NCBI GenBank assembly: GCA_017854535.1
Contig: JAFMHL010000017.1
Span: 1 to 64,000, forward strand
Source of the DNA: Nitratireductor sp.
Lineage (GTDB): Bacteria; Pseudomonadota; Alphaproteobacteria; Rhizobiales; Rhizobiaceae
Reading direction: 5' to 3'
Length of the DNA: 64,000 bases
Below are positions 1 to 8,914 of this stretch, in pieces. Both the position numbers and the translations under genes were made by a program. Position 1 is the first letter of the stretch, and every line of letters begins with the position of its first letter. Below the pieces are notes generated by a model. That model searched no databases. It was not told the DNA's origin and saw only the letters and a program-made list of their open reading frames with translations.

Positions 1-16
1 CAAAGTCTCTAACGGC

Positions 17-130
17 TCAGGTAATAGTCTGTGACAATTTATATGACGACGGACAGTTGGAGTCGTAGTGTCGCCCTGGCACTTTGGTGGACTTGATAAA
101 ATTCGCGGTCAAACTTTTTTTGCTGCTCAT
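17..130 (-). pseudogene. Possible integrase N-terminal remnant
   Basis: A short minus-strand reading frame of 37 codons starts at an ATG preceded by a good ribosome binding site (AAGGGAA about 5 nt upstream) and ends at a TGA. Its first residues, with the pattern LTANFIKSTKVPGRHYD, resemble the start of the arm-binding (DUF4102) domain of tyrosine-recombinase integrases; after that the resemblance stops. If the reading is right, this is the decayed start of an integrase pointing out of the window to the left. Because the match covers only about 17 residues and the window begins here, it could equally be a chance frame. Confidence 0.3.
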
Positions 131-235
131 TTCAATTCCCTTGCACTTGTCCCCATTTTCGTCCCTAAATAAATCATGGAACATAGGAGATTGTAAAGGA
201 CTTGTCTGGAACCTAATTGCTGTATATGCCTATGA

Positions 236-1687
236 AATATAGCTAAATCTGACTTCCTGAGACTTTACTGGAACAATACTTATACGGACACAACCTCTGT
301 CCACGGTCTTTTGTCCCGAAAGAAAAAGCTGAATATTGATCTGGCTGGTATCTATGCCGAATTGGCGCTTGCGTCGAAAGCAACATTTCTATGGGTATTT
401 TTACCAGATGGCCCGCTCCGTTCTGTTGCTTTTGCAACGGCCACCCTTTCATGGGTGATGAGCTTTGCCGTCAATCTAAATCCGTTCATGCGTTTTGATG
501 GCTATCATATTTTGAGCGATCTTACCGGCTTTGAGAACCTGCAGGATCGGGGCTTTGCCATTGCGAAATGGAAGTTGCGTGAAACGCTTTTTTCACTGAA
601 ATCCCCACCACCAGAGAGCCTTCCAAAGTCTTGGTATTTTCCAATTGTCCTCCATGCTTGGGGAACATGGATTTATCGTTTCTTCCTGTTCTTGGGCATC
701 GCTTTATTAGTCTACGCTTTCTTCATAAAGATCGTAGGCATAGCTTTATTCATCATCGAAATTGCATGGTTTATTCTGTTGCCTGTATGGCGCGAACTAA
801 AAAACTGGTGGGAGCAACGCATTATGATTTCAAAATCAAAACGCAGTTGGTTTAGTTTTTTGATCGTAGGTTTATTTCTTTTGGTTTTATTTTTACCATG
901 GCAAAACAAGGTTGTATTGCCCGCCGTTTTGTCGGTTCCAGGAACCACAGCGCTTTATCCTGCTCACCCAGCAAAACTTGTATCACTTTCATTTTCCAAT
1001 GGGGAGAAGATCAAGGCCGGGAAAATACTGGCGGTTCTTACGTCACCTGATCTCGAGGAAAACAAGCAGCGCTCACTTCGCAAGATCGAACTGCTTCAAG
1101 CTCGCCTTTTCCGTTCACAAGACAATTCAGAGGATCATTCTCTGCGGTTAGTCTTAGAAAATGAGCTCGAAGGTGAGCAAATACATCTGAAAGGCATTGA
1201 GAAGCAAATCGCCAAACTAACCATTCAAGCACCGATAAGTGGAACGATTGTCGACGATGACCCATCCTTGGGAATCGGCATGTGGCTTAGCCCATCGTTT
1301 CGTCTAGGAGCAATCAAGCCAGAAAAAGGGTCTGCAATTGTAGCTTACAGTGATGAGGGGTCATTGATGCGATTGCAGGAAGCATCGAAGGGTGTATTCG
1401 TTCCACAAAATAGGCAATTGCCAAAAATCAATGTTTTGTTGGACAAAAAAGCAGTGGTTTCAGTTTCTGCACTTCACGATGAAATATTAGCAGATATTTA
1501 TGGAGGCCTGATTGCCGTCTCGCCCACTCAAGACAAGGCATCTGGTCGTACGATTTTGAAACCTCATCAATCTCAATTCAAATTGCAGATTCAAAAGACG
1601 GAACCCCTTCCAAACGAATTCAAAATCAGATCATTCACGGCGTCGTGCGCCTTGAGGCTGAACCCAAAAGCTATGCTTCAAGGATAG
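236..1687 (+). pseudogene. 5'-truncated M50 site-2 protease/HlyD fusion
   Basis: The open frame runs from the TGA at 233-235; the first possible start is a TTG at 311. The sequence opens in the middle of a membrane-bound M50 metalloprotease: YTDTTS, then an IDLAGIYAELALA helix and NPFMRFDGYH, the NPxxxxDG motif that carries the third zinc ligand. The HExxH zinc site that should lie upstream is absent in all frames of the preceding 235 bases. After several membrane segments a HlyD-like biotinyl-lipoyl region follows, with a coiled coil and a QAPISGTIVDD motif. Family members of this type are, as I recall, near 700 residues; about 480 codons remain, so the product cannot be an active protease. 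Most likely a truncated pseudogene, although a HlyD-only product from TTG 311 cannot be excluded. Confidence 0.65.
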
Positions 1688-1735
1688 GCAATCGAATTGC
1701 TTCAGTTTTGATCAGAGAATTTGGATTGTAGTTTT

Positions 1736-2554
1736 TTAATTTCTATCAGAAAACAATTGAATTAATTCAGCCGCGACCAATGCTGCGATTATTTCGGGTC
1801 TTTTATCTTTGAAACTAGGATTCCCAATTGGGGAAACAAGCTTTTCAGCCAATCTGGGATCATACCCGTTTTCTTGAAGCCAGTTCTTGAACACTGCACG
1901 CTTGGTCTTAGATCCAATCATGCCCACATAAGTGGCATCCCCGCGCTTGAGCGCTTCAGCTGCAATTAAGAAATCCAATTGATGATCGTGGGTGAATATC
2001 ACAAAAGCGGTATCGGCCGTCGCCGCTTTTACCGATGCCTCTGGCAAAGGGGTATGAGATTTCGTGATAGCATCAGGTAGATCAACCAGCGCTTCTGCTC
2101 TGCAATCCACCATTTCAGTTTTGAAAGGCAAAAGGGCTAACGCCCTGCAAAGTGCATGACCCGTATGTCCTGCGCCATGAATTTGAACGGTCCATTCTTG
2201 CTGACTGTCTTCGCTGATCTGCAGTGTTACCAAATGCTTTTGTTGCAGCCTTGAAATCTCCAAGACAACTTTCCCGCCGCAGCATTGTCCAATTTCGGGT
2301 CCAAGAGGAATTTCGATAGTTTTGTTGTTGATCTGTTGCTCAATCAGGCCTCTTGCCTCTTCGCAGACCATCCATTCCAGACGGCCGCCGCCTATTGTCC
2401 CAAAAAGCGCGTCTCTTGTGACAATCATTTGAGTTCCGGCATTGCGCGGTGTTGAGCCTAGCGCCTCAACAACCATCACTAGAGCTGCAGGCGTTTGCTG
2501 ATCAAGCAATTTTTCCGCAATTGCAAATAGTGAGGATTGATCAGGGTTTTTCAT
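1736..2554 (-). CDS. XdhC-family molybdenum cofactor chaperone
   Basis: XdhC proteins bind molybdenum cofactor and help sulfurate and insert it into xanthine dehydrogenase-type enzymes. The sequence shows the family's EALGSTPRNAG motif near the N-terminus, TIGGGRLEW, the GQCCGG cysteine motif, and a C-terminal Rossmann-like region beginning VQIHGAGHTGHALCRAL, ending in IGSKTKRAVF and RPEIIAALVAAEL. Length from the chosen ATG is 272 residues, normal for the family. An ATG at 2578 and one at 2638 are also in frame, but the longest would overlap the divergent acyl-CoA dehydrogenase start region. No xdhA or xdhB or other molybdenum hydroxylase lies nearby, so the client enzyme is unknown. Confidence 0.82.
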   Translation of the reverse strand: MKNPDQSSLFAIAEKLLDQQTPAALVMVVEALGSTPRNAGTQMIVTRDALFGTIGGGRLEWMVCEEARGLIEQQINNKTIEIPLGPEIGQCCGGKVVLEISRLQQKHLVTLQISEDSQQEWTVQIHGAGHTGHALCRALALLPFKTEMVDCRAEALVDLPDAITKSHTPLPEASVKAATADTAFVIFTHDHQLDFLIAAEALKRGDATYVGMIGSKTKRAVFKNWLQENGYDPRLAEKLVSPIGNPSFKDKRPEIIAALVAAELIQLFSDRN

Positions 2555-2652
2555 TGCCAAAAGGTGCCTAGGTTCCATATGGTTCGCTTTAACTTGTGTT
2601 GTTCGCTTTGTTTTGGCAAGGGCAATACAGCCGGACATATGTGGAGGTTAAA

Positions 2653-3849
2653 ATGAACTTGGAATTTAGCGCTGAAGACAAAGCTTTTCGTCAGGATGTT
2701 ATCGATTTCATTGAAGCAAAATTACCCAAGAGAATTCAGGAAAAGGTCTTGCTCGGCAAGCGCCTCACAAAAGCTGATATGCTGGAATGGCAAACTATTC
2801 TCAATGAAAAGGGTTGGTTAGCGCCCAATTGGCCAAAAGAATTTGGCGGCGCTAAATGGTCCGCAGTTCAAAATCATATTTTTGATGAGGTCTCATGGGA
2901 GATGGGTGCGCCGCGGGTCATGCCTTTTGGCTTGAATATGCTTGCGCCCGTACTGGTAAAATTTGGTTCAGAAGAACAAAAGCGCCATTATCTTCCTAGA
3001 ATTCTCGATGGAACCGATTGGTGGTGCCAAGGATATTCTGAGCCCGGCGCAGGGTCTGATTTGGCGTCGTTAAAAACCAGCGCAGTTCGCGATGGTGATC
3101 ATTATATTGTCAACGGCCAAAAGACATGGACAACCCTTGGACATTTTGCTGACTGGATATTCTGCCTGGTGCGCACGTCGACTGAAGGCAAGCCTCAGGA
3201 AGGTATTTCGTTTCTGCTCATTGATATGAATACACCCGGTGTAACTGTGCGTCCGATTATTCTTTTGGATGGCGAACACGAGGTCAATGAGGTGTTCTTT
3301 GATAATGTCAAAGTGCCAGCTGAAAATCTGGTTGGAGAAGAAAACAAAGGCTGGACTTATGCCAAATATCTGCTGACCCATGAGCGCACTGGTACTGCGA
3401 ATGTTGGCAATTCCACTGCGGCCCTCCGCCGCTTGAAGGCAATGGCAAAAGAGCAGATGAACAATGGCAAACCTTTAAGCAGCGACCCCTATTTTGCCGC
3501 CCGTATGGCAAAAGTCGAAATGGAGCTCGAGGCGCTTAAAACAACCAATTTGCGGATTTTGGTTGAGGCCGATTCTGGCGCAGCGGCTGGTCCTGAAAGT
3601 TCTATGCTGAAAGTAAAGGGTACAATTGTTCGTCTAGAGATAAACGATCTGGCCCGTCGTGCAATTGGTCCATATGCGATGCCGTTTGTTTCTGAAGCTT
3701 TGGATGAGGGTTTCAATGAGCCGCCCATAGGCCCAGACTATGCCAACCCAATCGCATCAGAACATTTCAACCATCGTAAAATGGCAATCTATGCGGGCTC
3801 GAATGAAGTCCAGCGTGGCATTTTAACCAAAACAAAGCTGGGACTGTAA
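2653..3849 (+). CDS. Acyl-CoA dehydrogenase (first of a pair)
   Basis: FAD-dependent acyl-CoA dehydrogenase, 398 residues, catalysing alpha,beta-desaturation of an acyl-CoA thioester. Visible family features are the N-terminal helical domain (FGGAKWSAVQNHIFDEVSWEMG), the substrate/FAD-binding YSEPGAGSDLASLKTSA motif, GQKTWTTLGHFADW in the beta domain, and the C-terminal IYAGSNEVQRGIL. The start at ATG 2653 is chosen because a GGAGG Shine-Dalgarno sits 7 nt upstream; a longer in-frame start at 2596 is not supported. It is followed after 4 nt by a second, divergent acyl-CoA dehydrogenase, so the two probably form one transcriptional and perhaps one heteromeric unit. The substrate cannot be read from sequence. 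Confidence 0.9.
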   Translation: MNLEFSAEDKAFRQDVIDFIEAKLPKRIQEKVLLGKRLTKADMLEWQTILNEKGWLAPNWPKEFGGAKWSAVQNHIFDEVSWEMGAPRVMPFGLNMLAPVLVKFGSEEQKRHYLPRILDGTDWWCQGYSEPGAGSDLASLKTSAVRDGDHYIVNGQKTWTTLGHFADWIFCLVRTSTEGKPQEGISFLLIDMNTPGVTVRPIILLDGEHEVNEVFFDNVKVPAENLVGEENKGWTYAKYLLTHERTGTANVGNSTAALRRLKAMAKEQMNNGKPLSSDPYFAARMAKVEMELEALKTTNLRILVEADSGAAAGPESSMLKVKGTIVRLEINDLARRAIGPYAMPFVSEALDEGFNEPPIGPDYANPIASEHFNHRKMAIYAGSNEVQRGILTKTKLGL

Positions 3850-3853
3850 GATC

Positions 3854-4972
3854 ATGGATTTTAAACTCAACGATGATCGCCGTATGTTGGCTGAGACCTT
3901 GGATCGGTTTCTTTGGGATAATTATCCGATTGATAAACGCCACGAATTTGCCGCCAGCGATGCTGGCTGGTCAAAAGAGATGTGGCAACAATTTGCGGAC
4001 TTGGGTGTAATCGGCGCTTTGTTTACCGAAGATGCTGGTGGTTTTGGCGGCGAGGGTGAAGACATTATGGTAGTCTTTGAAGCCCTTGGGCGTGCGCTTG
4101 TGGTCGAGCCGTTCTTGCCAACTTTGCTGGCTGGGTCCTTGCTGGTCGATGTAATGGGCGCTGAAGCCAGTAGCCATGTTGAAGAAATCATCGCAGGTCA
4201 GAAGATTGTCGCTTTGGCTCATGGTGAGCCTGGATCGCGTTATAATCTGGACCATGTTGAAACCCAAGCGGCGGAAAAAGACGGTAACTATCTTCTGTCT
4301 GGTCATAAGTCTGTGGTGCTGTCAGGGGCTGATGCAGATGTGTTGATTGTATCGGCAAGAACCTCTGGTTCTGCTGCGGCCGATAAAGGTATTTCCCTGT
4401 TTTTGGTTGATCCAAAGTCTGCAGGCGTAACCCTTCGCCCCTATGGCACAGTTGATGGCTATCCTGCTTCCGAAGTCATTTTGGATAAGGTGAGCGGAAC
4501 CCTTATCGGCAAAAAAGATGCAGGGCTGGAGCCAATTGAAAAAGCCCACAGCAAGGCAATTCTCGGCCTTTGTGCTGAGTCTCTTGGGGCAATGGAAGTC
4601 GCTAAAGATTTGACCGTCGAATATATGAAAACCAGAAAGCAATTCGGTGTGATCATCGGTAAGTTTCAAGCGCTTCAACATCGCATGGCCGATGTTTTGA
4701 TCGAAATCGAACAGATGCGCTCTTCAATCGTCAATGCCGCTGGGCATTTGAATGCTGACAGAAAAAAACGCGAATGGTATGCGTCTGCCGTAAAGCATAT
4801 GGCTGGCACAATTGGCCGTCAGGTTGCAGAAGAAGCGATCCAGATTCATGGCGGCATGGGGATGACTTGGGAATATCCTGTGGGCCATTATTCGAAGCGT
4901 ATCATCATGGCCGATCATTTATTTGGCGATACAGATCACCACTTGGACCGTTTTATAAGAATGGGTGAGTAA
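3854..4972 (+). CDS. Acyl-CoA dehydrogenase (second of a pair)
   Basis: A 372-residue acyl-CoA dehydrogenase family protein, starting 4 nt after the preceding gene. Family features include FGGEGEDIMVVFEALGRALVVEPFL in outline (helical domain), SGHKSVVLSGADADVLIV in the beta domain, MKTRKQFGVIIGKFQALQHRMAD, and IQIHGGMGMTWEYPVGHYSKR near the C-terminus. It lacks the YxGSxE-type motif of its neighbour. Adjacent, dissimilar acyl-CoA dehydrogenase genes are known to encode alpha-beta heteromers in steroid and branched side-chain catabolism; that this pair does so is inference. Substrate unknown. Confidence 0.87.
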   Translation: MDFKLNDDRRMLAETLDRFLWDNYPIDKRHEFAASDAGWSKEMWQQFADLGVIGALFTEDAGGFGGEGEDIMVVFEALGRALVVEPFLPTLLAGSLLVDVMGAEASSHVEEIIAGQKIVALAHGEPGSRYNLDHVETQAAEKDGNYLLSGHKSVVLSGADADVLIVSARTSGSAAADKGISLFLVDPKSAGVTLRPYGTVDGYPASEVILDKVSGTLIGKKDAGLEPIEKAHSKAILGLCAESLGAMEVAKDLTVEYMKTRKQFGVIIGKFQALQHRMADVLIEIEQMRSSIVNAAGHLNADRKKREWYASAVKHMAGTIGRQVAEEAIQIHGGMGMTWEYPVGHYSKRIIMADHLFGDTDHHLDRFIRMGE

Positions 4973-4993
4973 GGGCACGTTAGGAATATAGCT

Positions 4994-6247
4994 TTGTTAG
5001 ATTATCTTAAAAAGACTCTAGGCATTCTGGTTTTGACTGCTGGACTTGCTGGCAACGCTATTCCTGCTGTCGCGCAAAATGCGGCTGATATCAACAATCA
5101 GTTCCAGCAATGGCTTGCTAAAGACTTGTGGCCGGAAGCGCAAAGAATTGGCGTGCGTGCTGACACATTCAATGCTGCCTTTGCGGGCGTCAAACCCAAT
5201 CTTGATTTGCCTGATTTGATTGTTCCAGGTGCAAAGAAGAAAGTTCCGAAGAAACAGCGCCAAGCTGAGTTTCGCTCGCCTTCGGCCTATTTCGCAGAGA
5301 ATATTATTGGTGGTGTGATCAGTGGCGGCAAACAACGCTTTTCAAAATATAGCTCTGTATTAAAGCAAGTCGAGCGCCAAACGGGTGTGCCTGGCAGGAT
5401 CATTCTTGCTATTTGGGGCAGGGAGTCAGCGTTCGGAAATGCAAAAATTCCTTATAATGCGTTTGAGGTCTTAGGCACCAAGGCCTTTATGGCAAGCCGC
5501 AAAGATTATTTCCGTGGTGAGGTGCTGGCAGCATTGCAAATGGTCGAAAAGAAAAACGTTTCTATCAACGCAATGCGCGGCTCATGGGCTGGTGCGCTAG
5601 GCCAACCTCAATTTATGCCAACGTCATATCTTGCCCATGCCCGTGATTTTGATGGTGATAGGGTTCCCGATATTTGGAATTCGGTACCCGACACGCTTGG
5701 TTCAATCGGCGGTTATCTGGCGGACAAAGGTTGGATAAAGGGAAGAGACTGGGGATTTGAAGTAAACTTGCCAAATTCGATTTCCTGCGCTTTGGAAGGG
5801 CCTGATCAAGGCCAAAAGATTGACGACTGGGCGAAAATGGGAATTATTCGCGTCAACGGAAAGCCGTTCCCCTCCCATGAGCTAAGAGGTGAGGGCTACC
5901 TTATGCTTCCAGCTGGTTGGTTTGGCCCAGCCTTTATCGTTACGCCAAATTTCTTTGTCATCAAAGAATACAATAAGTCAGACCTTTATGCCTTGTTCGT
6001 TGGTCACGCAGGTGACCGTATTCAATTTGGCGGCAGTGCTTTTTCAGGAAATTGGGGCAAGGTCGGCGGCATGTATCGATCTGACGTTGCCAAAATTCAA
6101 AGAGGCTTGGAAGGCCTTGGCTATGATGTGGGCGGGGCAGATGGATTGCCGGGCTTCAAAACAAGGCGTTCCATTGGTGACTGGCAGCAGAAAAACGGGC
6201 TGGCCGCAAAGTGTTTCCCCGAACCCAATCTAATCGCGAAATTCTAA
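4994..6247 (+). CDS. MltB-family lytic murein transglycosylase
   Basis: Periplasmic lytic transglycosylase of the GH103/MltB type (417 residues), cleaving the MurNAc-GlcNAc bond of peptidoglycan with formation of 1,6-anhydro-MurNAc. A signal peptide is clear (hydrophobic stretch about residues 8-24, AVA-Q cleavage site near 27). The catalytic glutamate is E144 in IWGRESAFG, followed by GSWAGALGQPQFMPTSY and the FDGDRVPDIWNSV region. The C-terminus (about 350-410) is a peptidoglycan-binding domain (VAKIQRGLEGLGYDVGGADG). The start is a TTG with TAGGAATA upstream; no better ATG exists before the signal peptide. No lipobox, so it is probably soluble in the periplasm. Confidence 0.92.
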   Translation: MLDYLKKTLGILVLTAGLAGNAIPAVAQNAADINNQFQQWLAKDLWPEAQRIGVRADTFNAAFAGVKPNLDLPDLIVPGAKKKVPKKQRQAEFRSPSAYFAENIIGGVISGGKQRFSKYSSVLKQVERQTGVPGRIILAIWGRESAFGNAKIPYNAFEVLGTKAFMASRKDYFRGEVLAALQMVEKKNVSINAMRGSWAGALGQPQFMPTSYLAHARDFDGDRVPDIWNSVPDTLGSIGGYLADKGWIKGRDWGFEVNLPNSISCALEGPDQGQKIDDWAKMGIIRVNGKPFPSHELRGEGYLMLPAGWFGPAFIVTPNFFVIKEYNKSDLYALFVGHAGDRIQFGGSAFSGNWGKVGGMYRSDVAKIQRGLEGLGYDVGGADGLPGFKTRRSIGDWQQKNGLAAKCFPEPNLIAKF

Positions 6248-6260
6248 ACTTCGCGATTAG
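6230..6260. terminator. Hairpin with the mltB stop codon in its loop
   Basis: Two perfect 11-base complementary arms (CTAATCGCGAA and TTCGCGATTAG) flank a 9-base loop that contains the TAA stop of the transglycosylase gene. It lies in the 28-bp gap between two convergent genes. No T-run follows on either strand, so it may be a bidirectional transcription barrier or an mRNA 3'-end stabiliser rather than a classical intrinsic terminator. Confidence 0.45.
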
Positions 6261-6275
6261 CATTGATAATGTGCA

Positions 6276-7235
6276 CTAGACGCCGATGCGTTTTTTCGCT
6301 TCGTTATATTCGCGGATCAAACGATCTGCCAATTCCTGAGTGGATGTGACGGATTTGATTGCGCCAATACCTTGGCCACAACCCCAAATATCTTTCCATG
6401 CCTTTGCTTTTGAACCGCCGCCTGAACCGAAGTCCATTTTAGATGGATCGCTTTCAGGAAGATTGTCTGGGTCCATTCCAGCATTCAGAATAGAAGCTTT
6501 TAAGTAATTGCCATGAATGCCTGTAAACAAATTGGTATATACAATGTCTTCACCGGAATAATCTGCAATCGCCTGTTTGTATTCTGGTTCTGCCCGAGCT
6601 TCGTGAGTTCCAATAAATGGCGAGCCGATATAGGCCATATCAGCACCCATTGCTTCAGCGGCCAATACTGCTCCGCCATTTGCAATAGAACCTGACAGCA
6701 ATAATGGCCCGTCAAACCATTCACGTGTTTCTTGAATCAGTGCAAACGGGGAGAGTTTGCCCGCATGCCCGCCAGCACCTGCCGCAACGGCGATAAGACC
6801 CGTTGCGCCTTTGTTGATCGCTGAATGCGCGTGTTTTTGATTGGTAATATCGTGCAGTGTGATGCCGCCATAGGACTGGATAGCCGAGTTGACCTCAGGC
6901 ACTGCGCCCAATGATGTAATCACGATTGGTACCTTGTGCTTCACGACTAATTTGATGTCTTCCATCAATCTGTCATTCGATCCATGCACAATTAGATTGA
7001 CTGCAAAAGGTGCCGTCTTTTTTTCAGGAAACTGTGCTTTGTGGGCCGCAAGTTCCTCATTGATGCGGGTCAACCATTCATCCAATTGCTCGATGGGCCT
7101 TGCGTTCAAGGACGGAAAAGAACCAACGATACCTGCCCTGCACTGGGCAATAACTAGATCAGGATTTGAAATGATGAAAAGAGGTGCCCCAACTACGGGA
7201 ATGGACAGATCGTCTTTTAAAATAGGCGGCAGCAT
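6276..7235 (-). CDS. Nitronate monooxygenase family FMN enzyme
   Basis: TIM-barrel flavoprotein of the nitronate monooxygenase (2-nitropropane dioxygenase) family, 319 residues from the chosen start. Visible motifs: PVVGAPLFIISNPDL at the N-terminus, AVNLIVHGSNDR, the FMN/phosphate-binding AGGHAGKLSPFALI with the GGHAG core, LLSGSIANGGAVLAAEAMGAD, and AYIGSPFIGTHEA. The start is fixed by GAGGAGA about 6 nt before the ATG at 7235; the longer frame upstream is not convincing. A palindrome at 7251-7274, nearly identical to one in front of the beta-oxidation operon at 42 kb, sits just upstream of the ribosome binding site, so the gene is probably co-regulated with fatty or branched acyl-CoA catabolism. 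Confidence 0.88.
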   Translation of the reverse strand: MLPPILKDDLSIPVVGAPLFIISNPDLVIAQCRAGIVGSFPSLNARPIEQLDEWLTRINEELAAHKAQFPEKKTAPFAVNLIVHGSNDRLMEDIKLVVKHKVPIVITSLGAVPEVNSAIQSYGGITLHDITNQKHAHSAINKGATGLIAVAAGAGGHAGKLSPFALIQETREWFDGPLLLSGSIANGGAVLAAEAMGADMAYIGSPFIGTHEARAEPEYKQAIADYSGEDIVYTNLFTGIHGNYLKASILNAGMDPDNLPESDPSKMDFGSGGGSKAKAWKDIWGCGQGIGAIKSVTSTQELADRLIREYNEAKKRIGV

Positions 7236-7250
7236 TATCTTCTCCTCAGA

Positions 7251-7274
7251 ATTGACGTTATCGTAAACGTCAAT
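7251..7274. promoter_or_regulatory. Palindromic operator before the nitronate monooxygenase gene
   Basis: Perfect 9-base arms ATTGACGTT and AACGTCAAT separated by ATCGTA. The right half, CGTAAACGTCAA, is identical over 12 bases to a site upstream of the acyl-CoA dehydrogenase operon at 42157-42178, and both have ACGT boxes at the same spacing. From memory it resembles palindromes recognised by LiuR-like MerR regulators of acyl-CoA catabolism. A MerR-family gene is present at 42.6-43.1 kb. Confidence 0.6.
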
Positions 7275-7437
7275 ATTAAATCTTATTAAAAAAATCAACC
7301 AGAAAGCCTTATATGGGCTTTGGATATGGTTTGACCATAAACTATTGCAACAAATACCTCTCAAACCGATAGCCGCAGTTGCAATCTGCATCTTATGCTC
7401 ATAAACAGAAAAAAGTCATTTAAAAGGAAACTAATTC

Positions 7438-8901
7438 TTGGCTGATTTTGAGGGGCTCATTAATCAGGCATTGGCCAAACAGGATTCTGCTGATCCGTCT
7501 ATACGTGAACGGGTATACCAGTCGTCTCGAAATGCTTTGGTCAAGATGCTTGAAAAGACCGGTATCGTTTCTGACGATGCTGTTCGTCATCATTTTGAAA
7601 AGCTTGAAACCTCAATTGCGTTGATTGAAGCGCGGTATAATCCGCCACCTATGGCAGTGCCAGAGGAACAACGCGACCCAACCCCTGATTTGAGCCTTAG
7701 TAAACCACTTGAAGAACCGGTTGCGCCACAGATATTTGAAGAGCAAGCACCGCGGGTTGAGCAGGCTCCTGCAGCGGCGCCAATATCTATTCCCGTCACT
7801 CAAAGTCCAGTTCACAACGAACAGCAACCGGCAACACCTAATGCGGAGCCAGACATCATCGATGAACTGGAAGCGCTGCTTCCTTCTACCTATAAGCCTG
7901 AGCCATTATTTCCATCGGTATCAACCGCAAAGACCCAGCAACAACCAGCGCCGCCTGCGCCCAACTCGGCTCCTTCTTCTCCCACTGCGCCACCCACCCA
8001 ACCAGTGCGCAGCGAACAAATACCAGCCGCGGCACCAGCAGCACCATCCCCTCAAGCCAGACCTGCGCAGCCAATACCCAAGGCATGGCAAGCGCCAAGT
8101 CGTCCTGCCGAACCTGTATTTGAAGATGATTTTGCAATCCCTGAAAAAGTCGATGCCTATCTTGGTGATGTTGCGCAAGATGATGTTCGTGCCGATACAT
8201 TCGATTATGACGACGCCCCGCGCGAACCTGTTCATGTCTATAAAAGAAAGAACCCTCTTCTACGCCGCATATGGCCGATCTTTATAGCAATTGCCGTTGT
8301 CTTGATTATCCTTTGGATTTTGTATGCCCTTTTGGCAAACATGCCAGACTCCGATGTGTCTCCAAACTCAGGTGTCGTTTTAGGCCCTGTTGGCGAAACA
8401 CAAGTTGCCGAAGACGGCAGCGTCTTCATTACTCTGCTTGAACCAACTGATTTGTCAGCCTTAGTGACAGCCGGACGTGGATCGGCTGAACTGATCACCC
8501 AGCAAAATCAACAAATCCTCCGTCTTCAATCTGTGCGTCAGGGCGCACTGACTGCAAGTGGTGCGGAGCCAATTTTGCTTGAGTTGGAAAAGGGTGTGTT
8601 GAATCAAATTTCCGGCAAATCGATAACTGTGGAATTGTACGCGAAGTCTGGCCAAAATGGCCCAGCCCAGTTTGCAATAGAATGTGATTTTGCTGGTGAC
8701 AGCATTTGCGGCAGGAAAAGGTTTCGTGTCGGAACCCAGCCGGAGCGTATTGTCTTTGCCCTCGATTTATCTGCAGGGGTCAAGCAAGGTGAACGGGCAT
8801 ATCTTGCGATCAATACAGACATCACTAATGATGCCGACTCAAGCGGAAATGGTGATGCTATTGATGTGATTTACGTTCGCTTGAGATTGCCCGACGCCTA
8901 A
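7438..8901 (+). CDS. Unknown proline-rich single-pass membrane protein
   Basis: A 487-residue protein I cannot assign to a named function. Residues 1-65 form a helical, soluble-looking domain (repeated short helices with Arg/Glu pairs); about 75-265 is a low-complexity linker rich in Pro, Ala and Gln; one strong transmembrane segment lies near 279-301 (IFIAIAVVLIILWILYAL in outline), preceded by positive charges; the remaining 185 residues form a globular domain, probably periplasmic, of beta-rich appearance. The start is TTG, with AAAGGAAA about 8 nt upstream. It stands alone, divergent from the nitronate monooxygenase and convergent with ppk2. I recall similar cytoplasmic-helix/Pro-linker/TM proteins in rhizobia annotated only as hypothetical. 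Confidence 0.75.
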   Translation: MADFEGLINQALAKQDSADPSIRERVYQSSRNALVKMLEKTGIVSDDAVRHHFEKLETSIALIEARYNPPPMAVPEEQRDPTPDLSLSKPLEEPVAPQIFEEQAPRVEQAPAAAPISIPVTQSPVHNEQQPATPNAEPDIIDELEALLPSTYKPEPLFPSVSTAKTQQQPAPPAPNSAPSSPTAPPTQPVRSEQIPAAAPAAPSPQARPAQPIPKAWQAPSRPAEPVFEDDFAIPEKVDAYLGDVAQDDVRADTFDYDDAPREPVHVYKRKNPLLRRIWPIFIAIAVVLIILWILYALLANMPDSDVSPNSGVVLGPVGETQVAEDGSVFITLLEPTDLSALVTAGRGSAELITQQNQQILRLQSVRQGALTASGAEPILLELEKGVLNQISGKSITVELYAKSGQNGPAQFAIECDFAGDSICGRKRFRVGTQPERIVFALDLSAGVKQGERAYLAINTDITNDADSSGNGDAIDVIYVRLRLPDA

Positions 8902-8914
8902 TAAAATTCCTGTC

